Notes under the pieces: model-generated
Database searches by the model: none
Seen by the model: the letters and a program-made list of their open reading frames with translations, nothing else
Told to the model about the DNA's origin: nothing
Assembly: GCA_964449895.1 (NCBI GenBank)
Contig: CAYVBY010000006.1
Coordinates: 1 to 64,000 of the forward strand
DNA from: Intestinibacter sp964449895
GTDB taxonomy: Bacteria > Bacillota > Clostridia > Peptostreptococcales > Peptostreptococcaceae
Length of the DNA: 64,000 nt
Direction of reading: 5' to 3'
Position numbers and translations under genes: made by a program
Shown here: positions 25,910-35,059 of the stretch, one piece after another
How positions within the stretch are numbered: the first letter of the stretch is position 1
Layout: the number at the start of each line of letters is the position of its first letter

Positions 25910-28120
25910 TTAATTTCTTGTTCTTGAAACTTCTTCAACTCCTGGAATTGATTTAATTTTTTTCATAAGGCTATTTAATTCTGATATATCATTTACTTCA
26001 ACTAATATATTTATAATAGCTGAACTATCTTTTAAAACTCTACAGTTTATAGCACTTATACTTAATTTTTCCATTGATACTACATGTATAATATCATTTA
26101 AAAGACCTACTCTATTACTTGTTACAAGTTGTATTTCTCCTTCAAATTTACTCTTTTCAGGATTATTCCATTCAACTTCAACTAATCTATTTTTAGAGAA
26201 TTCATCATTTATATTTATGTTTGTACAGTCTCTTCTATGAACTGCAACTCCTCTTCCTTTGGTAATGTATCCTATTATATCGTCTCCTGGAAGTGGATTA
26301 CAACATTTAGCATAACGTACTAATATATTATCTAAACCTTTTACTGTAACACCTGTGTCTTTTTTCTTTCTCTTCTTTGAATATTCTTTTTCGTCATAAT
26401 TTTTCTTTATGTTTTCTTCTTTTTCAAACGCTCTATTTTCTTTTTCTTGACGATTTATTTCTTTAAGATAATAATCTCTTACTTTAGGCATTACTTGTGA
26501 AGTAGTTATTCCACCATAACCTATAGTTGCAATTAAATCTTCAAGCGTTGCTTGATTAAATTTTTTTGCAATTTGGCCTAAGAATTTTTGAATAGCCTGA
26601 TTTTTGTATGGTATATTATAACGTTTAAACTCTTTTTCTAAAATTTCATTTCCTCTTTCGATGTTTTCTTCTCTCTTTTCTTTTTTGAACCATTGTCTTA
26701 TTCTATTTCTCGCTGTAGGAGTTTGAACAATACTTATCCAGTCACGACTTGGTCCAGGAGAATTTGAACTTGTTATAACTTCAACTATTTCACCATTTTG
26801 TAATTTATAATTTATTGGAACTATCTTACCATTTATTTTTGCACCTGTACATTTATTACCTACAGTAGTATGTACTCTATATGCAAAGTCAATTGGAGTG
26901 GAACCTGCTGGTAGCTCCATTACATCTCCTTTTGGAGTAAATACATAAACTTGACTGTTAAAGACATCTTCTTTTAAGGCATCCATAAATTCATGTGGAT
27001 CTTTGACGTCTTTTTCCCATTCCATCATTTGTCTTAGCCATTTTAATTTTTGTTCCATTTTGGCATCATGATTTCCTGTTATACCTTCTTTGTATTTCCA
27101 GTGAGCAGCTATCCCATTTTCAGCTATTTCATGCATTTCATGAGTTCTAATTTGTATTTCTACTGGTTCTCCATCAGGTCCTATTACAGTCGTATGAAGA
27201 GATTGATAAAGATTTGGTTTAGGCATAGCTATATAATCTTTAAATCTTCCTGGCATAGGTAGCCATAAAGTATGAACCATACCTAATACTGCATAACAAT
27301 CTTTAACTGTATTAACTATTATTCTAACTGCAGTTAAATCGTATATTTCTTCAAATGTTTTATTTTTCTTTTTCATTTTTTTGTAAATACTATAAAAATG
27401 TTTTGGTCTACCAGAAACTTCACATTCTATATTTACTTCTTTGAATTTTTCTTCTAATAAAGACACTATTTTTTCAATATACTCTTGTCTTTGTCCTCTT
27501 TTCATAGTTATCTTCTTAGCAAGTTCGTGATAACCTTCTGAATCTATGTATTTTAAAGCTAAGTCTTCTAATTCCCATTTGATCTTTGATATACCTATTC
27601 TATGAGCAATACCACCGTATATTTCTAAAGTTTCTTTAGCTTTATATTTTGCCTTTTCTTCAGGCATAAATTTAAGAGTTCTCATATTATGAAGTCTATC
27701 CGCTAGCTTTATTAATATAACCCTTATATCTTTAGCCATCGCTAAAAACATTTTTCTAAGGTTTTCAGCTTGAGATTCTTCCTTTGTTTGGTACTTAATT
27801 TTACCTAATTTAGTAACTCCATCAACTAAATCAGCAATGTCTTTTCCAAATAATTCATTTATATCTTCATAAGTGTAAGAGGTATCTTCTACTACATCAT
27901 GTAAAAGTCCTGCTGCTATAACTTCCATATCTAACTCTAAGTCTGCAAGTATATTAGCAACAGCAATTGGGTGAATTATATAAGGTTCACCTGATTTTCT
28001 AAATACTCCCTCATGTGCCTCTTTTGCTAAGTTATAAGCTTTTATAACTAAAGAAACATCAGCATTTGGAGCATATTTTTTTATTTTATCTAAAATTTCT
28101 TGCAATTCCTTATCATACAT
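25910..28120 (-). CDS. relA: RelA/SpoT-family bifunctional (p)ppGpp synthetase/hydrolase
   Basis: The 736-residue long RSH enzyme has an HD hydrolase domain (AAGLLHDVVEDTSYTYEDI, about residues 66-84) and a synthetase domain (DLTAVRIIVNTVKDCYAVLG near 265). These are followed by the TGS domain (VYVFTPKGDVMELPAGST near 395), a Cys-containing linker region and the C-terminal ACT domain (about 660-735). With HD motifs intact it should both make and degrade (p)ppGpp in response to starvation on the ribosome. AGGTGG precedes the ATG. It lies between apt, from which a hairpin separates it, and dtd. Confidence 0.97.
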   Translation of the reverse strand: MYDKELQEILDKIKKYAPNADVSLVIKAYNLAKEAHEGVFRKSGEPYIIHPIAVANILADLELDMEVIAAGLLHDVVEDTSYTYEDINELFGKDIADLVDGVTKLGKIKYQTKEESQAENLRKMFLAMAKDIRVILIKLADRLHNMRTLKFMPEEKAKYKAKETLEIYGGIAHRIGISKIKWELEDLALKYIDSEGYHELAKKITMKRGQRQEYIEKIVSLLEEKFKEVNIECEVSGRPKHFYSIYKKMKKKNKTFEEIYDLTAVRIIVNTVKDCYAVLGMVHTLWLPMPGRFKDYIAMPKPNLYQSLHTTVIGPDGEPVEIQIRTHEMHEIAENGIAAHWKYKEGITGNHDAKMEQKLKWLRQMMEWEKDVKDPHEFMDALKEDVFNSQVYVFTPKGDVMELPAGSTPIDFAYRVHTTVGNKCTGAKINGKIVPINYKLQNGEIVEVITSSNSPGPSRDWISIVQTPTARNRIRQWFKKEKREENIERGNEILEKEFKRYNIPYKNQAIQKFLGQIAKKFNQATLEDLIATIGYGGITTSQVMPKVRDYYLKEINRQEKENRAFEKEENIKKNYDEKEYSKKRKKKDTGVTVKGLDNILVRYAKCCNPLPGDDIIGYITKGRGVAVHRRDCTNININDEFSKNRLVEVEWNNPEKSKFEGEIQLVTSNRVGLLNDIIHVVSMEKLSISAINCRVLKDSSAIINILVEVNDISELNSLMKKIKSIPGVEEVSRTRN

Positions 28121-28157
28121 ATTACCACCTGATTTATCCTATATTTTTATATATGAA

Positions 28158-28180
28158 AATAGTTGGTTATACCACCAACT
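28158..28180 (-). terminator. Hairpin between apt and relA
   Basis: AATAGTTGGT (28158-28167) and ACCAACTATT (28171-28180) pair with a three-base loop. A T-rich tail follows on the minus strand (TTTTC). It may separate or attenuate relA relative to apt. Confidence 0.65.
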
Positions 28181-28192
28181 ATTATTATTTTT

Positions 28193-28705
28193 CTAGTATT
28201 TAATTAGAGAATTAACATGACAATTGCCTAATTTAGCTTTTCCATTTAATTCTTCTAATTCTATTAAAAATTGCGCTGAAACAACTTCTCCGCCTAATTT
28301 TTCTATTAATTTTATTGCAGCTTCAGTAGTTCCTCCTGTAGCTAATAAATCATCTACTAATGCTACCTTTTGTCCTGGTTTTATAGCATCTTTATGTATT
28401 TGTAATGTATTTGAACCATACTCTAAATCATAAGAATATTCCTCTACTTCTGCTGGTAATTTTCCAGGTTTTCTAACTGGAACAAAACCAACTCCTAGAG
28501 CATAAGCAACAGGTGTTCCCATTAAAAATCCTCTTGCTTCTGGTCCTACAATTATATCTATGTCTTTGTCTTTTAAGTCTTCTACTATTTGATCAATAGC
28601 GTATTTTAACGCTTCTCTATCTTGTAATAATGTTGTTATATCTTTGAAACTAATCCCTTCTTTTGGAAAATTTTCAATAACCCTTACACTTTCTTTTAAA
28701 TTCAT
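28193..28705 (-). CDS. apt: Adenine phosphoribosyltransferase
   Basis: Apt salvages adenine with PRPP to AMP. The 170 residues carry the PRPP loop VALVDDLLATGGTTEAA (about 118-134), the N-terminal PKEGISFKDITTLL and the GPEARGF motif. Type I PRTase fold, cytoplasmic. AGGAGG precedes the ATG, and it starts 12 bases after the recJ stop, so recJ-apt are cotranscribed. Confidence 0.97.
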   Translation of the reverse strand: MNLKESVRVIENFPKEGISFKDITTLLQDREALKYAIDQIVEDLKDKDIDIIVGPEARGFLMGTPVAYALGVGFVPVRKPGKLPAEVEEYSYDLEYGSNTLQIHKDAIKPGQKVALVDDLLATGGTTEAAIKLIEKLGGEVVSAQFLIELEELNGKAKLGNCHVNSLIKY

Positions 28706-28717
28706 TATAAAATCCTC

Positions 28718-31198
28718 CTAATAGCTTTCTAAGTACCTATTTTTTCGTTGCTTCATATTGTTAAGAATTAAACTCTTTTCTAAGTCAAATTTAGATATAG
28801 ATTCATCTGTAAAATCTACAAAAAGAATATTTTCTTCTATTTTATAAATCAATAAATTAAACTCTCCAAAAACACTTAATATAACAAATAACTTCAGTGG
28901 CATTATACCAAAAACTGCTTTTATTTTATTAAGTGTCAGCTTAATATTTTTGTTTTTGATTAAGAATTTATATACTATTATAAACTCTTCTCTTGTCGGT
29001 ACTATATTTTCTATTATGCTATTTAAATATAGTCTATGTTTATCATTATAATACTTCACAAAATTGGCATTTAACTTAATATTATCCAATAAATACCAAT
29101 ATTCTTCTTTATTATATAAAAAATCGTAAAGAATAATATTATTATATATGTTTAATTCTAATTTATCAAGATAAGGCGAAAATATAAGTTTAATTTTATT
29201 ATCATTTTTAATAATTTCATTGAAATTTACATCAAAATCTAAATCCATAAGAGATAAATCCGAATAAGCCCTAAAAAATCCATTTAATGTGTTACAAATA
29301 ATTAAAGTTTCTTCGTTAAAAAATTCAAATATATTTATATTTTCATCATTTATTGATATTTCATTATAGACCATATTCTCTTGTTTTATTCTATTATTTT
29401 CAAATTTATAATCTAATTTATATAAATGGTTTGTATCTTTAGGTACCATTTTAGAAAATAATTCAATTGATATCGAATCCTTTATAGCTGATTTAGGATG
29501 AGCAATTCTTATATCCTTAAGTAAAAACTGAACTTTTCTATTGTTATTAAAATTATTTTCATCTAACTGAAATAACACATCTACCTTGTCTCCTCTAGTA
29601 AAATTGTCAGCTAAATATGCCATATTAAATCCTATCGCTTCATATATATTGTCACCTTGAAGAGTTAACTTTAAATGTTGCTTTGCTGCTCCAACAAATC
29701 CCATATTATAAAGAACTAAATCTCTCATTATAAATTTAGGTGTAGGGTTACTTAATCCAAAAGGTTCTAATTTATGAAGTTCATCAACTAAATCTAAATT
29801 TACTTGCTTTTCCTCTAATTCATATTCAACCTTTATATTTTCAATCATATCCTCTTGAGTTAAATTGTAATCAGCTATTTCATTTACTCTTCTTCTAAGT
29901 TCTTGTAAGTTATTGGCATCCATAGAAAGCCCTGCCGCTTGTTCATGACCTCCAAATTTAGTCATTAAATCCTTACAATTAACAAGAGCATCAAATATAC
30001 TAAATCCTTTAATTGATCTTGCTGATCCTGTTGCAACACCATCTTCTATCGTAAGAAGTATACTTGGCTTGTAATATTTTTCAGTTAACTTAGAAGCTAC
30101 TATTCCGATTATTCCATGTTGCCATCCTTCTTTTGCAACTACTAATACTTTATCATTTTCATAGACAGAATCACTATTTATGATAGCTTCAGCTTCACTG
30201 TACATTTTACTTTCTATTAGTTGTCTTTGAGTATTTTTTTCTTCTAAATCAAGAGCTATCTCCTTAGCCTTATTTGTATCATCTGTAGTAAATAATTCCA
30301 CTCCTAAATAAGAATATCCAAGTCTTCCCGATGCATTTATTCTAGGCCCTACAGAATAGCCTATATGAGAAGATTTTACTTTATCTGTATCTATACCGCA
30401 TACTTTTATAAGTTCTTTTAGACCTATATTGTTTCCATTTGACATAAGTTTCAAGCCATTCTTAACGATGATTCTGTTTTCGTCTTTTAGAGGAACCATA
30501 TCACAAATAGTGGCAAGTGTAACTATTTCTAAATAGTTGTACATAGTTGTTTTAAATTCTTCAGGTGGTGTAAGTGCTTGTATTAATTTAAACGCAACTC
30601 CGCAACCACATAATATATCATATGGATAGTTACAATCTTCTTGCTTTGGATTTATAACGGCTATAGCATCTGGCACATCTGATTGACATTCATGATGGTC
30701 AGTTATAATAACATCCATACCGAGAGATTTGGCAAATTCAACTTCTGGATAAGATGTAATTCCACAGTCTACACTTATTAATAAATCACAACCTATTTCA
30801 TTTATTTTTTCCAATGCTTCTATGCTTATTCCATATCCTTCTTCAAGTCTGTTAGGTATGTAGTAATTCACATTGTATCCTATTGATTTGAAGTATAAAA
30901 ATAATATTGAAGTAGAAGACACTCCATCTACATCATAATCTCCATAGATAAAAATTCTGTCATTATTGTTTATAGCTTCATTTATTCTATCTACAGCCTT
31001 TTGCATATCTTTCATCAAAAAAGGATCTCTTAAATAATCTAAAGAGGGATTCATAAATATTTCCGCATCTTTATCTGTTATTATGTCTCTATTTTTTAAT
31101 ATTTGACTTATTTCCGGGGAAATATGGATTTTTTTGCTTAAATCATCTTTTTTTATTTTCCCAAAATGTTTTAAAGTCCACTTTTTCTCATAAAACAT
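28718..31198 (-). CDS. recJ: Single-stranded-DNA-specific exonuclease RecJ
   Basis: RecJ degrades single-stranded DNA 5' to 3' in recombination and repair. The 826-residue protein has the DHH-family motifs IYGDYDVDGVSSTSIL (about 84-99), LISVDCGITS (about 143), VIITDHHEC (about 165) and VGPRINASGRLG (about 290), followed by the DHHA1 motif GGHEQAAG (about 418). An OB domain and a long, AT-rich, low-complexity C-terminal extension from about residue 570 follow; many Firmicutes RecJ proteins have such a tail. AGGAGG precedes the ATG, 68 bases after the methyltransferase gene. Confidence 0.95.
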   Translation of the reverse strand: MFYEKKWTLKHFGKIKKDDLSKKIHISPEISQILKNRDIITDKDAEIFMNPSLDYLRDPFLMKDMQKAVDRINEAINNNDRIFIYGDYDVDGVSSTSILFLYFKSIGYNVNYYIPNRLEEGYGISIEALEKINEIGCDLLISVDCGITSYPEVEFAKSLGMDVIITDHHECQSDVPDAIAVINPKQEDCNYPYDILCGCGVAFKLIQALTPPEEFKTTMYNYLEIVTLATICDMVPLKDENRIIVKNGLKLMSNGNNIGLKELIKVCGIDTDKVKSSHIGYSVGPRINASGRLGYSYLGVELFTTDDTNKAKEIALDLEEKNTQRQLIESKMYSEAEAIINSDSVYENDKVLVVAKEGWQHGIIGIVASKLTEKYYKPSILLTIEDGVATGSARSIKGFSIFDALVNCKDLMTKFGGHEQAAGLSMDANNLQELRRRVNEIADYNLTQEDMIENIKVEYELEEKQVNLDLVDELHKLEPFGLSNPTPKFIMRDLVLYNMGFVGAAKQHLKLTLQGDNIYEAIGFNMAYLADNFTRGDKVDVLFQLDENNFNNNRKVQFLLKDIRIAHPKSAIKDSISIELFSKMVPKDTNHLYKLDYKFENNRIKQENMVYNEISINDENINIFEFFNEETLIICNTLNGFFRAYSDLSLMDLDFDVNFNEIIKNDNKIKLIFSPYLDKLELNIYNNIILYDFLYNKEEYWYLLDNIKLNANFVKYYNDKHRLYLNSIIENIVPTREEFIIVYKFLIKNKNIKLTLNKIKAVFGIMPLKLFVILSVFGEFNLLIYKIEENILFVDFTDESISKFDLEKSLILNNMKQRKNRYLESY

Positions 31199-31265
31199 TT
31201 ACTCCTCACCTCCTAATTTTTTCTATTAATTTCCATTCATATTTTTTATTAATAATTTTGAATTG

Positions 31266-32081
31266 CTATTTTTTCCAATACATTATCGCCTTGACTGTAC
31301 TTATTTTTTCATAAATTATTCCATTTTCACTTATGTCTTCTAAATATTTTTTTATTATTTTTTCTTGATTTTCATCTATATTAAGTTTTACCCTGCTTCT
31401 ATTTGTATAAACCTTTATTGCCTTCTCAAGCTCCATCTCACTATCCCAGCTTTTATGTACATATTCTATATTTGGATAATATCCATTTTCCCATAAAATA
31501 TTGAATGCGTACAGTAGACTTTTTTCCGAATTTCTTTGTTTTTTTTCGATATTTAAAATTCTATCAATTTCATCACTTACTGAATCAGTTCTTCTAGTTC
31601 CTGTGCAGAAAATCCCAGCATTTTTACTACACTTCATAAATTTTTCAAATGTTTCATAATTACATAGTGCAGGAGTCATACAAGCCATAACTAAGTCAAA
31701 TTTATTCGCTAGGCCTTCCTCGACTATATCGACCTTTGACCAATCGTCACATCTAAATTCCACATTTTTCTTATTATATTCATCAGCTCTCCTCTTAGCA
31801 TATTCCACCATTTTAGGAGATAAATCAGTTCCAATAGCTTTGAAACAGTCATCAGCCAAAGCTGTGCAGTATTTGCCAGCACCACAACCAACATCTAATA
31901 TGATTGAATTTTTATCAATTAAATTATTTTCCTTAATGATTTTTATAAATCTATCTTCATAAACTTCATCTAAATCATAACTACCAAAATAATCTGCCTT
32001 TTCATTCCATAAATCAATTTGCGACTGTTTATTTTTATTGCTATCTTCTACCCAACTATCTTTTATAGCTTTAATTAACAT
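31266..32081 (-). CDS. Class I SAM-dependent methyltransferase
   Basis: A 271-residue protein with motif I ILDVGCGAGKYCTALA (about 62-77) and the acidic motif II FKAIGTDLSPKM (about 84-95), which bind S-adenosylmethionine. The substrate cannot be told. A short N-terminal helix region and a C-terminal helical region surround the Rossmann core. AAGGG precedes the ATG. It lies 77 bases downstream of the FmdE-like gene on the same strand, so the two could be one unit, and upstream of recJ. Confidence 0.85.
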   Translation of the reverse strand: MLIKAIKDSWVEDSNKNKQSQIDLWNEKADYFGSYDLDEVYEDRFIKIIKENNLIDKNSIILDVGCGAGKYCTALADDCFKAIGTDLSPKMVEYAKRRADEYNKKNVEFRCDDWSKVDIVEEGLANKFDLVMACMTPALCNYETFEKFMKCSKNAGIFCTGTRRTDSVSDEIDRILNIEKKQRNSEKSLLYAFNILWENGYYPNIEYVHKSWDSEMELEKAIKVYTNRSRVKLNIDENQEKIIKKYLEDISENGIIYEKISTVKAIMYWKK

Positions 32082-32158
32082 ATTTTTACCCTTCCTAAGT
32101 GTTATTTAACATTTAAATTTTTAATATAGTATTTAATAATATCAAATTCTAATATTAT

Positions 32159-32554
32159 CTAAAATTCTTCCTCAACATCTGTAAATATAAGTACTTCATC
32201 TAAGTCTGCATTAATTAAATACTCTGCAAATTCTTCTCTATCCATTTTTTTGTCTCGATTTAAAGATTTTAACTCAATTTTGATTTTTTTACCATTTGTT
32301 TTATTAAAAAATGAAAAAACTTGATTATCTAATTCTTTATGTATTAATCTACCATTTCTTTCAGTACAATTTAATATAAACCTTACAGCATCCACTGGGC
32401 ACTTATTATTTTCTACAATACATATAATTTTATCCTTAGAAGTATCTATATCTAGCTTAGCAATTGCTCCTTCACAAACTTTAAACCCCATAGCTATCCC
32501 TGGACATACATGTCCGTGATATTCAACAGTATCTTCCCATAATTTTCTATTCAT
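32159..32554 (-). CDS. FmdE-family protein
   Basis: The 131-residue protein has the FmdE hallmark YHGHVCPGIAMG near residues 12-23 and a CPVDAVRFILNCT segment near residue 52, both carrying cysteines likely to bind metal. FmdE-like proteins are linked to molybdenum/tungsten enzymes or to Fe-S delivery, but the function of short stand-alone members is unknown. The second half is less conserved in appearance. GGAGG precedes the ATG. Neighbours with possible metal links are the NifX-like gene upstream and, farther away, modABC. Confidence 0.82.
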   Translation of the reverse strand: MNRKLWEDTVEYHGHVCPGIAMGFKVCEGAIAKLDIDTSKDKIICIVENNKCPVDAVRFILNCTERNGRLIHKELDNQVFSFFNKTNGKKIKIELKSLNRDKKMDREEFAEYLINADLDEVLIFTDVEEEF

Positions 32555-32627
32555 TTCATTACCTCCGTTTTCAAATCTATATCATACTTATATAATAATA
32601 TATTTTTACCTTAAAATTTAATAAAAA

Positions 32628-32665
32628 ATAGCTAACTTATAATTATCACATTATAAATTAGCTAT
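32628..32665 (-). terminator. Terminator of the arsR-nifX-like operon
   Basis: The arms 32628-32642 and 32651-32665 (ATAGCTAA.TTATAA) pair with one mismatch and are followed by T6 on the minus strand. It lies about 100 bases past the NifX-like stop. Confidence 0.8.
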
Positions 32666-32761
32666 CTAAATATTTTATTTATATTATTAATAACTTATGT
32701 ATTTATTAAATGCAAAAAGTCATCTATTTTTTAATAAAACCCACCTTAACACTTGAATATC

Positions 32762-33166
32762 TTAAAGATTTATTTCATGTCCATGATCATGTCCACATCC
32801 GCCATCTCCATGGTGATGTTGACAAGCATTAGCTGGAGAAAATTCATCTAATTTTCCTTCTTTTAATAATTCTAAATTAACTTTTATAGTGTCATTTACT
32901 CCTCTATAAACTTTAGTTCCCATAGCATTTAATTTCATTATAGCACCTGCACCTATACCACCTACTATAACTGCATCTACTTTAACCCCTGATAAAGCTT
33001 TTAATGGTTGACATTTTCCATGTTCATGCCCTAAATCTCCATTGTTTATTGTTTCAACTGTTCCTTGTTCTAAATCACATACAACAAATTCTGGAGCTGA
33101 TCCAAAATGTCCATATGGTAAACTTTCCATTCCTTTATTTTCTACAACTGGTATACAAACTTTCAT
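32762..33166 (-). CDS. NifX/NifB-type cofactor-binding protein with His-rich tail
   Basis: A 134-residue member of the dinitrogenase iron-molybdenum cofactor-binding superfamily. It opens MKVCIPVVENKG and contains SGVKVDAVIVGGIGAGAI. The C-terminus CQHHHGDGGCGHDHGHE is a clear metal-binding tail. No nitrogenase genes are visible, so it more likely binds or senses Fe-S or another metal. The gene starts three bases after the ArsR stop codon, with AGGGGG overlapping that stop, so the two are translationally linked and share the ArsR operator. Confidence 0.88.
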   Translation of the reverse strand: MKVCIPVVENKGMESLPYGHFGSAPEFVVCDLEQGTVETINNGDLGHEHGKCQPLKALSGVKVDAVIVGGIGAGAIMKLNAMGTKVYRGVNDTIKVNLELLKEGKLDEFSPANACQHHHGDGGCGHDHGHEINL

Positions 33167-33168
33167 AT

Positions 33169-33537
33169 TTACATCCCCCTATTTTTACAACATTTTTTAT
33201 TTGATTTACAATTTGCGCAGCTATTTAATCTTATTTGTTCTAAATTTTCTTTTTTTATAAATGTATCGTCATCGACCTGATTTATAATTTTTAAAAATAA
33301 TTTAGCCTTATTAAAACATTCTTCATTAATAATATATATAACTGAATAGCCTTCTTTTATTCCTGTAACAATATTAGCCTCTTTCAGAACCTTTATATGC
33401 TGAGATACAGCTGAATCTGAAATACCTAAATGTTTAGAAATACCCTTTTGGCAAATTGTTCTCTTTGAAATAATTAATAATATTTTTAGTCTAGTTTCAT
33501 CGCTTAAAGCTTTAAAAACTTTCACTAAATCTTCCAT
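33169..33537 (-). CDS. ArsR-family metalloregulator-type repressor
   Basis: A 122-residue winged-helix repressor. KALSDETRLKILLII is at the N-terminus, a cysteine sits in TICQKGISKHLGISDSAVSQHIKVL near residue 29, and the C-terminus is Cys-rich (CANCKSNKKCC, about 107-117). The cysteines suggest release of DNA on binding a metal ion. Directly upstream is a perfect 26-bp palindrome overlapping its own promoter region, so it almost surely represses itself and the NifX-like gene. AAGGAGG precedes the ATG. The inducing metal is unknown. Confidence 0.92.
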   Translation of the reverse strand: MEDLVKVFKALSDETRLKILLIISKRTICQKGISKHLGISDSAVSQHIKVLKEANIVTGIKEGYSVIYIINEECFNKAKLFLKIINQVDDDTFIKKENLEQIRLNSCANCKSNKKCCKNRGM

Positions 33538-33550
33538 AACTACCTCCTTA

Positions 33551-33576
33551 TTTAGTTAAGTAATTACTTAACTAAA
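33551..33576. promoter_or_regulatory. Perfect 26-bp palindromic operator of the ArsR repressor
   Basis: The half-site TTTAGTTAAGTAA (33551-33563) is followed by its exact complement (33564-33576). It lies between the -10 and the ribosome site of arsR. Confidence 0.9.
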
Positions 33577-33604
33577 TAGTAGTATGCTAAACTAAAAAAG
33601 TCAA
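33577..33604 (-). promoter_or_regulatory. Promoter of the arsR-nifX-like operon
   Basis: On the minus strand, -35 TTGACT (33604-33599), 17 bases, -10 TACTAT (33581-33576). The -10 directly adjoins the palindromic operator. Confidence 0.82.
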
Positions 33605-33645
33605 CTCTTTTTTATTATTTTTATCAAATTATTATATATATAAAC

Positions 33646-33683
33646 ACAAAAGACACTAGTTATTAAAAAACTAATGTCTTTGT
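33646..33683. terminator. Bidirectional-looking terminator downstream of rep
   Basis: The arms at 33646-33660 and 33670-33683 (AAAGACA.TAGT) pair, with T-rich tails on the minus strand. It lies between the downstream iterons and the arsR promoter. Confidence 0.7.
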
Positions 33684-33732
33684 TTATGATTAATATTTTA
33701 CTTTGATTATTTATATATTCGTGTATTAATTG

Positions 33733-33774
33733 ACCCATTTTGATGCAATAAAAACTCAAATAGTTGCAATTAAA
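33733..33774. repeat. Two 21-bp iterons downstream of the rep gene
   Basis: Unit ACCCATTTTGATGCAATAA at 33733 and ACTCAAATAGTTGCAATTA at 33754, exactly 21 bases apart. They match the units upstream of the same gene (35060-35185) in sequence, order and spacing. Confidence 0.82.
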
Positions 33775-33822
33775 ATTCTAGCCTCTAATTATATATTTAA
33801 TCTTAAAATATTTTTCTCAAAA

Positions 33823-34974
33823 TTATCCTTTTATCATTTTAAAGTATTCTTGTATTGTCATATCAGGATAATACATCTTCCAATCCATATATTCATCATC
33901 AGATATTCTTCCTAATAAATCTATTTCTTCTTCCTTATTTTGTGCCTTCGAAAGCTTACCATTTAAAGATGTTCTAAATAAATTATAATTATTTATATTT
34001 ATACTCTCAGCACCATCCTTATCTAAAGTATATGACTGAGCCTGTATTAGTAATAACAAATTATCTATCTCATCAAAATTAATATGCCCAAATTCCTTAT
34101 TAAACACGAAATATAAGTTTTCCTCTAAAATTAAAGGAATTGGTATGTTGTATTTTTTTTTACTATCTTCCTTTGTTTCTAACTTTTCCATCTTAACCTC
34201 AGAACCTTTGTCCACTACAATAGCTTTCTCTTCCACCATAAATATAATTTCTACTACTTTTTTACCTTTCTTCTTAGTCACATAAGAAACCCTAAGCTCT
34301 GATTTCTCGTTAATTTCATTTACTGCCTTTTTTAATATTTTGTTTTCAAAATTATTAAAATTTCTATACCCTGAATTTAGGATAGTTACAGATCCATCTT
34401 TTTCAACTTGCTCAGTTTCCTCAACACCCAATAAACTCTTCAATGTATCAACCTTATATAAAATTTCCCTTTTCGCACTAGACCATTGTTTCAAAAGTTC
34501 ATAAATCCTCATAGTATAAAAATTTTTAAACGAATACAAAGTAGCTATCTTCAATCCCGTAAAATTTTTATCAAGAGATTGAATATATTCAAAAACTAAA
34601 TCATCTATAATCAAAGTAATTTCAGACAAATCTAATTTTCCCTTAATAGCATACCACTGTGTCCTAATATAAGTATCATTATCCATATCAATTATATAAG
34701 GTTTCTTATCCTGTATAGATTCTAAAGTATATCTAAAATCACTCTTAGTAATTTTTCTTCCTATAATTTGTTTATACTCTCTATAAAACTCCTCAAAGGT
34801 GAATGTAACTTCCTTAGTCTTATACCCTTTCTTTTGAATTTCCTCAAAAATCTTATAAAGTAGCTTTTGCTCATTAGCAGTCAAAGAATACTTACTTTGT
34901 ACCAATTTATTATGTTTAACCAATAGCTTATAATCCTTTTTTGAATCATCCTTTATAGGTTTTATATAATTCAA
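33823..34974 (-). CDS. Rep_3-family (RepB-like) plasmid replication initiator in the chromosome
   Basis: About 383 residues. The N-terminal winged-helix segment is typical of Rep_3 initiators: LVKHNKLVQSKYSLTANEQKLLYKIF, then VTFTFEEFYREYKQIIG, then TLYSFKNFYTMRIYELLKQW. The second winged helix and an extended tail follow. Such proteins bind iterons and open plasmid origins. The frame reaches an ATG at 35004 without a ribosome site; GGGGTG lies just before the TTG at 34974, which I prefer. Iterons of 21 bp flank the gene on both sides. No partition or mobilisation gene accompanies it, and the neighbours are chromosomal. Confidence 0.88.
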   Translation of the reverse strand: MNYIKPIKDDSKKDYKLLVKHNKLVQSKYSLTANEQKLLYKIFEEIQKKGYKTKEVTFTFEEFYREYKQIIGRKITKSDFRYTLESIQDKKPYIIDMDNDTYIRTQWYAIKGKLDLSEITLIIDDLVFEYIQSLDKNFTGLKIATLYSFKNFYTMRIYELLKQWSSAKREILYKVDTLKSLLGVEETEQVEKDGSVTILNSGYRNFNNFENKILKKAVNEINEKSELRVSYVTKKKGKKVVEIIFMVEEKAIVVDKGSEVKMEKLETKEDSKKKYNIPIPLILEENLYFVFNKEFGHINFDEIDNLLLLIQAQSYTLDKDGAESININNYNLFRTSLNGKLSKAQNKEEEIDLLGRISDDEYMDWKMYYPDMTIQEYFKMIKG

Positions 34975-35059
34975 CAAAATCACCCCACCCTCTAAATCAA
35001 TCATAAAACAATCCCATGTATTTTCTAATTATAACTTTTTTGATTATACTTGTAAAACA

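Noticed and set aside
32762..33166. Evidence for nitrogen fixation
   Set aside because: NifX/NifB-like small proteins are widespread without nitrogenase; no nif structural genes are present.
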